Below, one piece after another: positions 25,843 through 36,196 of a stretch of 64,000 nucleotides of DNA. Numbering within the stretch: the first letter of the stretch is position 1; each line of letters starts with the position of its first letter. The position numbers were made by a program, and so were the translations under genes. Under the pieces are notes generated by a model. It saw only the letters and a program-made list of their open reading frames with translations. It searched no databases and was not told where the DNA came from. This DNA comes from Sphingomonas aerophila (GTDB lineage: Bacteria > Pseudomonadota > Alphaproteobacteria > Sphingomonadales > Sphingomonadaceae), in assembly GCF_014199305.1 (NCBI RefSeq), contig NZ_JACIJK010000008.1, forward strand, positions 124,001-188,000. The letters are read 5' to 3'.

Positions 25843-26568
25843 TCAGTCGGACGCGAGCAGGCCGATGGCGGATCGGTATCCGCCAAGCGTTCCGACGTCG
25901 ACATAGCTGGTGCCGGCCCGCACCCCGCGCGCGCTGTTGCCGAGGTCCAGCCATGCGTTGACCAGCGTTCCGATATATTCGTCCCGCCGATCAGGCTTTT
26001 GCCACAGCTGATGAAGCTCGTGAAAGACACGCCCGGGCATCTTGAAGGCGCCCCAGACCCAATTTGACCGGGCCCCTGCCTGCTTGACCTGGATCTCCTG
26101 AACCCGGTCGTCTCCGTCCAGCACGACCGCGTCGAACAACTCGGGCTTGTCGACCGGGAACAGGAGAAAGCCGAGTTCGTCGTCAGGCAATTGGGCAAGC
26201 CCGTCGGCCGGAAACCAGACCGTGTCGGGAAGGCCTACCAGCACCGGCTCATCTGGCGCGATCAACGGTGCTGCGCGGAAGATGGCATCGCACAGGCCGC
26301 CCGCCGCCGGCTGCACGACAAACGCGGTGCACACGCCGCCAACACCGCCGCCATAGTAGCGCAGCATGTCCGACTTGGTGGGACTGATCACGAAGCAGAT
26401 CCGGGTGGCGCCCCCTGCAACCATGCGCTCGACAAGATATTCGCTGACTGCCTTGGGACGTTCGCAGCCGTCAGCGTCGATGCGGCTGCCGACCGGAAGC
26501 AGTTCTTTGGAAAACGCGAGCGGCTGGATCCGGGTACCGTTACCCGCCGCCGGAATGATCCCCCACAT
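25843..26568 (-). CDS. Sugar nucleotidyltransferase
   Basis: 241 residues. The opening MWGIIPAAGNGTRIQPLAFSKELLPVG is the nucleotidyltransferase signature (GxGTRxxP, then Lys and LPVG). VGLPDTVWFP holds the metal-binding Asp. It ends with a Gly-rich YVDVGTLGGYRSAIGLL, as in glucose-1-phosphate thymidylyl/uridylyltransferases, but it is shorter, with no regulatory tail. It probably activates a sugar phosphate used by the glycosyltransferase whose stop codon overlaps its start codon. Confidence 0.85.
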   Translation of the reverse strand: MWGIIPAAGNGTRIQPLAFSKELLPVGSRIDADGCERPKAVSEYLVERMVAGGATRICFVISPTKSDMLRYYGGGVGGVCTAFVVQPAAGGLCDAIFRAAPLIAPDEPVLVGLPDTVWFPADGLAQLPDDELGFLLFPVDKPELFDAVVLDGDDRVQEIQVKQAGARSNWVWGAFKMPGRVFHELHQLWQKPDRRDEYIGTLVNAWLDLGNSARGVRAGTSYVDVGTLGGYRSAIGLLASD

Positions 26569-27662
26569 CAGGCAGCGGCAGCCGTCATAGGGGTGCTCGC
26601 ACGCGAGACGGGCTTTTCGATCAGGCGGACCAGATCACGGGCCCTTGAGGCGCTGCTGTGCTCGGCCAGTACGCGTTCGCGCGCGTGGCGGGCAATGCGG
26701 GAAAGCTCTTCGTCCGACCGTTCCAGCGCGGCCAGCGTGTCCTCCGCCGTGCGAGCGATCAGGATTTCCTCTTCGGGTGCGAAGAAGCTGTCGAGCCCCG
26801 GCCATTCGTCAGATACGATCGGCACGCCGCACGCCGCCGCCTCAAACAAGCGCCCCGACGGGCACCATCCCATTGCCGCCATGTCGGCGCGGGTGACGTT
26901 GAGTGTCAGCCGTGAGGAGCAGAAGAACCCCGGATGATCGGGCGGTGCAACGTGGTTCATGTACCAGATGTTCGGCTGCCAGCCGAAATCGGCGGGATAA
27001 CTGGACCCGCCCAGCACGAAGCGGCGATCGGGGGCGCGAGCAGCCGGTTGCAGGAACAGCCGGTCGAGCGTCGGCTGTCGATCCGCCGCATAGGTGCCGA
27101 GGTAGGAAAGGTCCCCGCGATACACATCGACCGGCGCTACCGGCCGGTGAGCGTCCGGATCGACATGACCGTAAAGCGGCGCAACCTGCCGGGCGCCCAA
27201 CGCGGTCAATTGGTCGAGTGCCGGTCCGCCCGTATAGCTGAGCACAAGGTCGAAACCGCCCAGACCTTCGGACGGGTAATAGTCGACACTGCCTTGAGCG
27301 GCCAAAGCGGCTAGGGTCACGGGCGTGTCGAGGTCGTAGAATACGCGGGTGCCGCCTGCAACCGCCTCGATCAGTTGGGTAGCTGCGATCGCGTCAGGGC
27401 AATAGGAGGTGACCATGACGGCGTCTGCGTCGAGCAGTTGGTCGCGCTGGTCGAGAACGTCCTGCCAGTCACGGTAAAGCAGCAGGCGGCCACCCGGCAG
27501 GTCGTGCAGGTCGCGATGTTCGGCGTACCAGGGCACGTCTCGCTCGACGAACACCACCTCGTGCCCCTGAGCGTGAAGAGCGCGTATCAGTCCGCGCCAC
27601 AGTGTTGCGTGACCATTCCCCCAGGACGAGCTTACCGTCAGGCCGAAGATGGTAAGCTTCAT
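26568..27662 (-). CDS. CgeB-like glycosyltransferase, first gene of a stress-induced operon
   Basis: 364 residues of the GT-B type. The N-terminus MKLTIFGLTVSSSWGNGHATLWRGLIRALHAQGHEVVFVERD and the C-terminal RLTLNVTRADMAAMGWCPSGRLFEAAACGVPIVSDEWPGLDSFFAPEEEIL match the CgeB / Glyco_trans_1_2 group, seen in spore-coat and stress-related glycan loci. The acceptor is unknown. An exact EcfG promoter (27705-27729) lies 42 bases upstream. The downstream nucleotidyltransferase, acetyltransferase, cation transporter and secreted protein follow with 0-50 base gaps. Confidence 0.85.
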   Translation of the reverse strand: MKLTIFGLTVSSSWGNGHATLWRGLIRALHAQGHEVVFVERDVPWYAEHRDLHDLPGGRLLLYRDWQDVLDQRDQLLDADAVMVTSYCPDAIAATQLIEAVAGGTRVFYDLDTPVTLAALAAQGSVDYYPSEGLGGFDLVLSYTGGPALDQLTALGARQVAPLYGHVDPDAHRPVAPVDVYRGDLSYLGTYAADRQPTLDRLFLQPAARAPDRRFVLGGSSYPADFGWQPNIWYMNHVAPPDHPGFFCSSRLTLNVTRADMAAMGWCPSGRLFEAAACGVPIVSDEWPGLDSFFAPEEEILIARTAEDTLAALERSDEELSRIARHARERVLAEHSSASRARDLVRLIEKPVSRASTPMTAAAA

Positions 27663-27704
27663 GGGTCCCCTTTTCCGTTCGGCTTCGTCTCGTTGCGGTG
27701 TGAG

Positions 27705-27729
27705 AACGAGTCAGTGTCGCTCCCGTTCC
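27705..27729 (-). promoter_or_regulatory. EcfG-type general stress promoter for the glycosyltransferase operon
   Basis: On the minus strand, GGAAC (27729-27725), exactly 16 bases, CGTT (27708-27705), 42 bases ahead of the ATG at 27662. Exact consensus match, in the 93-base gap after the aldo/keto reductase gene. Confidence 0.78.
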
Positions 27730-27755
27730 TGCCGCGCAACCTTCTCACGCCACCA

Positions 27756-28727
27756 TCAGGCACCGGCTCGGGTGAGTTGACCCAGCTGATCGGGGCTAAG
27801 TTCCAGCGTCAACGCGGGCAACAAGTCCTGCAATTGGGCGACGGACGTCGCGCTTGCGATGGGAGCGGTGACGCCATCCTGCGCCATGAGCCAGGCGAGG
27901 GCAATCTGGGCCAGGGTGGCGCCTGTTCCTGCCGATACGCGATCCATTGCACCCAGAACCGCAGGTCCCTTGCCGTCGAGCAGCGCCTGCATGCGTCCGC
28001 CGCGCACGCTCTTGCCCAAGTCGTCCGAAGATCGATACTTTCCGGTCAGGAACCCCGAAGCGAGACCGTAATAGGGCAGGACCCCGATGTTCTCGCGAAC
28101 GCACAGGTCCTGCAACTCGCCCTCAAACGCGCCGCGACTTACCAGATTGTACTCGGGCTGGAGAACCTGGAAACGCGGCAGGGCACCGTTGCTGCGGGCC
28201 AGTTCGACTGCGGTGGCGAGCCGGGCCGCGTTGAAGTTCGAGGCACCAACCACACCTACCTTGCCGGCCTGAACCAACTGGCCGAACGCGGAAAGATAGT
28301 CCTCCTGCGGCACCGCATCGTCATCCTGATGAGCGTAGTACAGGTCGATCCGGTCGACTCCCAGCCGCACAAGCGAAGCATCGCAGGCAGAAGCGATACG
28401 GGCCGGGGCGAGCTTTTCGCCGCCATCGCCCGGCAGCATGCCGACCTTGGTGGCAATCAACACCCGATCGCGCTGTCCCGACATGCGGAGCCACTCACCA
28501 ATCACGCTCTCGGACTCGCCGCCGCGGTGGCCGGGCACCCAGGCGGAGTACACGTCGGCCGTGTCGATCATAACCGCGCCCCCGTCCGCCGAGGCCCGCT
28601 CCACAAACGCGTCCAGGACCGCGAAGCTGGTCGCCTTGTCCGCCGTCCAGCCGAATACGTTGCCGCCGAGTACGAGCGGCGCGATCCGCAGATCGGTGCT
28701 GCCGATGGTGCGAGGCTTGATCGTCAT
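27756..28727 (-). CDS. Aldo/keto reductase
   Basis: 323 residues, (beta/alpha)8 fold. Catalytic tetrad residues are visible in MIDTADVYSAWVPG (Asp, Tyr), LIATKVGM (Lys) and LYYAHQDDDAVP (His). The C-terminal PIASATSVAQLQDLLPAL gives the NADPH adenine-phosphate contacts. The sequence is of the YajO/Gfo-like branch, which reduces carbonyls of sugars or aldehydes. The start overlaps the stop of a tiny lipoprotein gene (ATGA). The glycosyltransferase operon follows after 93 bases, with its own promoter. Confidence 0.9.
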   Translation of the reverse strand: MTIKPRTIGSTDLRIAPLVLGGNVFGWTADKATSFAVLDAFVERASADGGAVMIDTADVYSAWVPGHRGGESESVIGEWLRMSGQRDRVLIATKVGMLPGDGGEKLAPARIASACDASLVRLGVDRIDLYYAHQDDDAVPQEDYLSAFGQLVQAGKVGVVGASNFNAARLATAVELARSNGALPRFQVLQPEYNLVSRGAFEGELQDLCVRENIGVLPYYGLASGFLTGKYRSSDDLGKSVRGGRMQALLDGKGPAVLGAMDRVSAGTGATLAQIALAWLMAQDGVTAPIASATSVAQLQDLLPALTLELSPDQLGQLTRAGA

Positions 28728-28894
28728 GGCGTGGGGCTTTCAGCGGACCAGGGCGCGGCGGCGTTGGTGTCGAGTTCCGCCGCGGCCTGGTTCAGTTGGC
28801 GATTCTGGTCCGATGTGACAGCGGCCGGATCATCAGATCCGGCCGAACAACCTGCAACAACAAGCAGGATCAGAAAGGAAGCAATGCGGCGCAT
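28724..28894 (-). CDS. Tiny predicted lipoprotein
   Basis: 56 residues. The start MRRIASFLILLVVAGC is a perfect lipoprotein signal, with lipobox VAGC giving Cys16 as the lipidated residue. The mature part is about 40 residues, rich in Asp, Ala and Gln (SDQNRQLNQAAAELDTN). The stop overlaps the start of the aldo/keto reductase gene (ATGA), typical of a real cotranslated gene. It is short enough to be missed by routine gene calling. Function unknown; no family recognised. Confidence 0.7.
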   Translation of the reverse strand: MRRIASFLILLVVAGCSAGSDDPAAVTSDQNRQLNQAAAELDTNAAAPWSAESPTP

Positions 28895-28931
28895 GCGGCC
28901 AGCCTGACGCCGGCCGCTGCGCCGATCAACC

Positions 28932-29288
28932 TCAATCCTTCAGTGCCTTGCCTGCCTTCTCGAGCGCGCCGCCCGTTGCGTCCGCAGCCTTGTCCGCGGC
29001 GTTGCCGATAGCCGCACCGGCCTTGTCGGCGCCGTTCTCGATCGAACGGCCCGCGTTGTTCACGCCATTGGAAACGGAACGGCCTGCTTCATCCGTGGAC
29101 TGCTCAGCCGAGTCGAGCGCGTTGTCGGTTGCGGCACCGACGTCATCGGTGGCATTGTCCGTGGTCGCGGCGGTGTCGGCGGCGGCATTGTCCGCAGTGG
29201 CGGCAGCCTGATCCTGGGTCTTCTGGCTGCACGCAGCGAGACCGGTCGCGGCAACCAGGGCCAGGGCGGGGGCAAGGAACTTCTTCAT
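28932..29288 (-). CDS. Alanine-rich repetitive lipoprotein
   Basis: 118 residues. MKKFLAPALALVAATGLAACSQK is a lipoprotein signal with lipobox LAAC. The mature protein is built of short Ala/Asp/Asn/Gly repeats (DNAAADTAATTDNATDD..., then NGVNNAGRSIENGADKAGAAIGNAADKAADATG), which predict an amphipathic, coiled helix like those of LEA-type or Lpp-type stress proteins. A GGGAGAG precedes the ATG. The gene is divergent from the sahR-like gene, and a near-consensus EcfG promoter sits upstream (29341-29365). Confidence 0.8.
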   Translation of the reverse strand: MKKFLAPALALVAATGLAACSQKTQDQAAATADNAAADTAATTDNATDDVGAATDNALDSAEQSTDEAGRSVSNGVNNAGRSIENGADKAGAAIGNAADKAADATGGALEKAGKALKD

Positions 29289-29340
29289 CAGCGTCTCTCC
29301 CTTAATTACGCGGCCGTATCGAACAGCCGATCCGGGCCTA

Positions 29341-29365
29341 AACGCAATTCATCCGCTTCGGTTCA
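29341..29365 (-). promoter_or_regulatory. Near-consensus EcfG promoter for the repetitive lipoprotein
   Basis: On the minus strand, TGAAC (29365-29361), 16 bases, CGTT (29344-29341): one mismatch to GGAAC-N16-CGTT, 52 bases before the ATG at 29288. Confidence 0.45.
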
Positions 29366-29375
29366 CGTTGACCTC

Positions 29376-29395
29376 ATATAAAGATATCTTTATAT
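29376..29395. promoter_or_regulatory. SahR-type operator palindrome
   Basis: A perfect 20-bp palindrome, ATATAAAGAT followed by its reverse complement ATCTTTATAT, ending nine bases before the start of the ArsR-type regulator gene. It is strikingly AT-rich in a GC-rich sequence. The form and place match the reported operators of ArsR-family S-adenosylhomocysteine-responsive regulators (SahR) upstream of methionine genes. Confidence 0.8.
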
Positions 29396-29404
29396 CTCCC
29401 CGCC

Positions 29405-30367
29405 ATGGCATCTGCTCTCGACATCTTCCGTGCGTTGGCGGACGCGACGCGGTTGCGGATCGTGACTCTGGTTCGGTCCATGGAGCTTTCGGTCGGTGAG
29501 TTGGCTCAGGTTCTGGGCCAAAGCCAGCCGAGGGTCAGCCGTCACGTGAAGATCCTCGAGGACGCCGGCCTGGTACAGCGGCGGCGTGAGGGCAGTTGGG
29601 TGTTCGTGGCTCTTGGCGCGCGTCACGTGATTGGCCCGATAACCGACAGCCTGGACGCATGGGGTGGCGACCACTGGACGGTGGCGGACGCTGCCCGGCT
29701 AGCCGCGGTGCGCGCTGATCGGGAAGCCAACGCTGCGGCATGGTTCGAGGCGCGGGCCGAGAATTGGGATGCTATCCGCTCGCTTCATGTTGCGGAAAGT
29801 GAGGTCGAGGCCGCGATGGCCGATATGCTCGGTGACGCCCCGGTCGGAACCTTGATCGATATCGGTACCGGGACCGGGCGGATGCTGGAGCTGTTCGGTG
29901 GGCACGCGGACGCTGCGTTCGGCATTGACCGGTCTTCCGAAATGTTGCGGCTGGCGCGTGCGAAGCTGGGTGGTCGCGCGGAGTTGCGCCAGGCGGACCT
30001 GTATGCGCTGCCGCTGGCGGACGGGGCTGCCGATGTCGCGATCCTGCATCACGTGCTGCACTTCGCCGAGGCGCCAGCACTGGCGCTGGCGGAGGCGGGG
30101 CGGGTGCTGGGCCGGGGCGGGCGGCTGCTGATCGCCGACTTTGCGCCGCATGACCGAGAGGACCTGCGGACAAAGGACGCCCATGTTCGTTTGGGCTTTG
30201 CCGATGATCAGATCGAGGGATGGTTCGCCGGTGCGGGATTGGTGCCCGCGGGCAATCAGACGCTCAAGGGCGGCGAGTTGACGGTGAAACTCTGGATGGG
30301 TCGCAAGGCGGCTTCCGGCCAGGGTCAGCAAGGCAGGCGGTTGCGTGCGGTGGGAGTAGCGGCATGA
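29405..30367 (+). CDS. ArsR-family regulator fused to a SAM-binding methyltransferase-like domain (SahR-like)
   Basis: 320 residues. Residues 1-90 form an ArsR winged helix (LADATRLRIVTLV, LSVGELAQVLGQSQPRVSRHVKILEDAGLVQRRREGSWVFVAL). Residues about 140-300 are a class I methyltransferase fold with LIDIGTGTGRMLELFG, FGIDRSSEMLRLAR and a LPLADGAADVAILHHVLHF block. In SahR-type regulators this domain is thought to sense S-adenosylhomocysteine or SAM. The gene starts next to a perfect operator palindrome and overlaps metF (ATGA), so it likely controls its own metF-metH operon. It is a repressor by family analogy; the ligand is inferred. Confidence 0.85.
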   Translation: MASALDIFRALADATRLRIVTLVRSMELSVGELAQVLGQSQPRVSRHVKILEDAGLVQRRREGSWVFVALGARHVIGPITDSLDAWGGDHWTVADAARLAAVRADREANAAAWFEARAENWDAIRSLHVAESEVEAAMADMLGDAPVGTLIDIGTGTGRMLELFGGHADAAFGIDRSSEMLRLARAKLGGRAELRQADLYALPLADGAADVAILHHVLHFAEAPALALAEAGRVLGRGGRLLIADFAPHDREDLRTKDAHVRLGFADDQIEGWFAGAGLVPAGNQTLKGGELTVKLWMGRKAASGQGQQGRRLRAVGVAA

Positions 30368-31305
30368 CGATTTCAGTTTCGCAGCTGTCGGAGGCGCGCG
30401 TGGCGCTCGACGCTCCGCTTTATGCCGATGTTGCAGGCGACATGGAGGTCAGCTTCGAGTTCTTCCCGCCCAAGACGGAGAAGATGGACGAGCAATTATG
30501 GAGCGCCATCCGCACGCTGGAGCCGCTCGGGCCGAGCTTTGTCTCGGTAACCTACGGCGCGGGCGGGTCGACGCGTGAGCGGACCCACGCGACCGTAGCC
30601 CGCATCCAGCGCGAGACGAGCCTTGCCGCGGCGGCACATCTCACCTGTGTCGAGGCGACGCGCGAGGAGATCGACGCGGTCGCCGACGAGTATTGGGCAG
30701 CGGGCGTTCGGCACATCGTGGCGCTGCGCGGTGACTCTCCGACGCCGGGCGTGCCCTATGCGCAGCATCCCGGCGGATATGAGAATGCGGCTGCGCTGGT
30801 GGCGGGGCTGAAGCGGCTGCATCCGTTCGAGATCTCGGTGGCGGCGTATCCCGAGTGCCATCCGGATTCGTCGGATGCCATGGCAGACCTCGATAATCTG
30901 AAGCGTAAGATCGACGCGGGCGGAACCCGCGCCATCACCCAATTCTTCTTCGAGCCGGAGACCTTTTTCCGGTACCGCGATGCAGCCGCGGCGGCGGGGA
31001 TCACGGCTGACATCGTGCCCGGCATCATGCCCGTGACCAACTTCGCCAGTGTGCAGCGCATGGCGGCGATGTGCGGGACGGCCGTGCCGGCATGGCTTGC
31101 GCGCCTGTTTGACGGGCTGGACGATCTGCCCGGCGCGCGCCAGTTGGTCGCTGCCACGGTGACCGCAGAGTTGTGCCGGAAGCTTTATGCGGGCGGGGTC
31201 AGGCAGTTTCACTTCTACACGCTCAATCGTGCCGAACTGGCCTATGCCATCTGTCATCTGCTGGGCGTGAGGGCGCGGTCGATCAGCCAGGAGGCGGCGG
31301 CATGA
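30364..31305 (+). CDS. metF: Methylenetetrahydrofolate reductase
   Basis: 313 residues. Family motifs: VSFEFFPPKTEKMDEQLW, VTYGAGGSTRERTHATV, HLTCVEATREEID, ALRGDSP, GYENAAALV, AAYPECHPDS, GAGTRAITQFFFEPETFFRYRDA-like block and PGIMPVTNF. It makes 5-methyltetrahydrofolate with FADH2, the methyl donor for MetH. The ATG at 30364 overlaps the regulator stop, and the stop overlaps the start of metH1, so the three are translationally coupled. Confidence 0.96.
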   Translation: MTISVSQLSEARVALDAPLYADVAGDMEVSFEFFPPKTEKMDEQLWSAIRTLEPLGPSFVSVTYGAGGSTRERTHATVARIQRETSLAAAAHLTCVEATREEIDAVADEYWAAGVRHIVALRGDSPTPGVPYAQHPGGYENAAALVAGLKRLHPFEISVAAYPECHPDSSDAMADLDNLKRKIDAGGTRAITQFFFEPETFFRYRDAAAAAGITADIVPGIMPVTNFASVQRMAAMCGTAVPAWLARLFDGLDDLPGARQLVAATVTAELCRKLYAGGVRQFHFYTLNRAELAYAICHLLGVRARSISQEAAA

Positions 31306-32348
31306 GCGTGCGTGAAAGCTTCATGGCGCAAGCCGCGGAACGTATCCTGATCACCGATGGCGCGTTCGGTACCGAGATTCAGAATTGGAAGCTGTCGGAG
31401 TCCGACTATGCCGGCACGCTAGGCCTGTCGCATGACCAGAAGGGCAACAACGACATCCTGGCGCTGACCAAGCCCGAGGTGCCCGAGGCGATCCACCGCG
31501 CTTATTTCGAAGCGGGCGCGGATATCGCGGAGACGAACACCTTCTCCGCCAATCGGATCAGCCAGGCCGATTATGGTGCCGAACACCTGGTGCGCGAGAT
31601 CAACGTACAGAGCGCGGCCATGGCGCGGCGGGTCGCGGACGAGTTCACCGCGCGCGACGGGCGGCCCCGGTTCGTTGCAGGTGCTATCGGGCCGACCAAC
31701 AAGACTTTGTCGCTGTCTCCGGACGTCAACGACCCCGGTTTCCGCGAGATCGATTTCGATTACCTGAAGAGCGTGTATCGCGAGCAGACCGATGCGCTGG
31801 TCGAGGGCGGTGCGGACTTCATCCTGATTGAAACGGTGTTCGATACGCTGAATGCGAAGGCCGGCATCATGGCCGCGGTCGAGGCTGGCGAGGCGCTGGG
31901 TCGTGACCTGCCGATCATGCTGTCGATGACGCTGACCGACCTGTCTGGTCGCAACCTGTCAGGGCACACGGTGGAAGCGTTCTGGCACGCGGTCCGCCAT
32001 GCACGGCCACTGACCATCGGGCTCAATTGCTCGTTCGGGGCGGAGCAGCTTCGGCCGCATGTGCGAACGCTGTCGGACATCTGCGACACGTTCATCATGG
32101 TCTACCCCAACGCTGGGCTCCCCAATGAGCTTGGTGCCTATGATGAGGCTCCCTCGACGACGGCGGGGCTGGTCGGTGAGTGGGCACAGGCGGGGCAGGT
32201 CAACGTGCTGGGCGGCTGCTGCGGATCGACCCCGGCGCACATCGCAGCAATCGCGGAGGCTGTGAAGGATCTCGCGCCGCGCAAGCTCCCGACCCCGCCG
32301 GTCCGCACTCGACTTGCTGGGCTCGAGCCATTCTCGATGGCGGCATAG
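31302..32348 (+). CDS. metH: Methionine synthase, homocysteine-binding module (split MetH, part 1)
   Basis: 348 residues, equal to the first barrel of E. coli MetH. Zinc-thiolate ligands are visible as GLNCSFG and GGCCGSTPAHI. Other conserved parts are ITDGAFGTEIQ, ETNTFSANRISQADYG and GAIGPTNKTLSLSPDVNDPGFR. It binds and activates homocysteine. The pterin, cobalamin and activation domains are encoded by a separate downstream gene, an arrangement seen in other alphaproteobacteria. GGAGG precedes the ATG at 31302, which overlaps the metF stop. Confidence 0.95.
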   Translation: MSVRESFMAQAAERILITDGAFGTEIQNWKLSESDYAGTLGLSHDQKGNNDILALTKPEVPEAIHRAYFEAGADIAETNTFSANRISQADYGAEHLVREINVQSAAMARRVADEFTARDGRPRFVAGAIGPTNKTLSLSPDVNDPGFREIDFDYLKSVYREQTDALVEGGADFILIETVFDTLNAKAGIMAAVEAGEALGRDLPIMLSMTLTDLSGRNLSGHTVEAFWHAVRHARPLTIGLNCSFGAEQLRPHVRTLSDICDTFIMVYPNAGLPNELGAYDEAPSTTAGLVGEWAQAGQVNVLGGCCGSTPAHIAAIAEAVKDLAPRKLPTPPVRTRLAGLEPFSMAA

Positions 32349-32350
32349 TC

Positions 32351-32453
32351 GTTCCCCGGCAAAGGCCGGGGTCCAGACTCGGCGCCTAGCGTCGACCCGC
32401 GCTGCCGCGCGGCCTTTTACCACAGGACTGGGCCTCGGCCTCCGCCGGGGAAC
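32351..32453. repeat. Pair of inverted REP-like hairpins between the two metH genes
   Basis: Two 26-base units, 32351-32376 and 32428-32453, are imperfect reverse complements of each other (GTTCCCCGGC...GGGGTCCAG versus CTGGGCCTCGG...GGGGAAC). Each unit is itself a CCGG-rich hairpin. A third GC hairpin lies between them. This is the classic layout of a BIME/REP pair. A related CCGGC-cttc-GCCGG hairpin occurs near 55.09 kb. Confidence 0.65.
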
Positions 32454-32467
32454 AAGAAGAAGATCAT

Positions 32468-35146
<2,679 letters not shown>

Positions 35147-35262
35147 TTAGCCGTGCCAAATTGGGACGAGCGGGCCGGCGGCTAACTGGTCGTGAGGCGA
35201 TCGGGCAGCCTTAACCACCATTCTGGATTGCTCCACCTCGCCGGGGCGACCCAGGTCGAGCC

Positions 35263-36195
35263 ATGCGATACACCACTATCCTGCTCGCCCTGGTCGCCGG
35301 TCCCGCAGTGGCGGGATCGTCGCCGTTCACGGTAGGCGAGCGGGGGTATGGATCGCTGCAGGACGCCGTGAACGCGATCGGAGATGGAGAGGGCGTGATC
35401 CAGATCGCGCCGGGCGTGTACCGGCAGTGCGCGGTGCAGGAGCGCGGCCGGATCACTTATAAGTCGGCACAGCCCGGAACCGTGATCTTCGAAAAGCGGG
35501 CGTGCGAGGACAAAGCCGGACTGGTGCTGCGGGGCCGCGCTGCCCGTGTCGAGGGGCTGACCTTTCGCGATTACGCCGTGGAGGATCACAACGGCGCGGG
35601 TATCCGGGCGGAGCAGGGGGACCTGCTGGTCACGAATTCCATGTTCCTCGACAGCGAGCAGGGCATTATCGGCGGCGCACGCCAGCCCGACGGCCCACGC
35701 CGTGTCAGCCAGCGCATCACGATCCAGGACTCGACCTTTTCGGGATTGGGACACTGCCGGCCCGACAATTGCTCGCACAGCATCTATCTATGGACGGGTG
35801 CCGCGACGATCACGCGATCGCGGCTCGAGAACGGGCGTGGCGGCCATTACATCAAGCTGCGAACCCCAACGGTGTCGATCACCGACAACAGCTTCGACGA
35901 TACCGGCGGCACCAGCACCAGCCGCATGATCGACCTGCCCGAGGGTGCGGCCGGCGTGATTGCCGGCAACACCTTTGTTCAAGGCGCGCACAAGGACAAC
36001 GCCTGGGAGATGATTGCCGTTCGGGCAGAGTTCGAAACCTACCCGTCGGCAGGGCTGCGGATCGAGAACAACGTCGCCAGCCTGGCACCCGGGCAGCGGA
36101 TCAAGCCCAGCTTCGTGGTGGACTGGAGCAAGGAACAGCTTACGCTTGGGACGAACAAGCTGGCCGACGGGATCACGCCGTTCGCCAGCAAGTAG
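35263..36195 (+). CDS. Secreted right-handed beta-helix protein
   Basis: 310 residues with a signal peptide (MRYTTILLALVAGPAVAGS). Repeating short turns such as VEGLTFRDYAVED, LLVTNSMFLDSEQGI, ITIQDSTFSGLG and VSITDNSFDDTGG match parallel beta-helix (PbH1) repeats, common in periplasmic or outer-surface carbohydrate-active proteins. An IQIAPGVYRQCAV start segment is usual for this type. Catalytic residues are not evident. It ends two bases before the end of the convergent phosphatase gene. Confidence 0.8.
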   Translation: MRYTTILLALVAGPAVAGSSPFTVGERGYGSLQDAVNAIGDGEGVIQIAPGVYRQCAVQERGRITYKSAQPGTVIFEKRACEDKAGLVLRGRAARVEGLTFRDYAVEDHNGAGIRAEQGDLLVTNSMFLDSEQGIIGGARQPDGPRRVSQRITIQDSTFSGLGHCRPDNCSHSIYLWTGAATITRSRLENGRGGHYIKLRTPTVSITDNSFDDTGGTSTSRMIDLPEGAAGVIAGNTFVQGAHKDNAWEMIAVRAEFETYPSAGLRIENNVASLAPGQRIKPSFVVDWSKEQLTLGTNKLADGITPFASK

Positions 36196-36196
36196 C

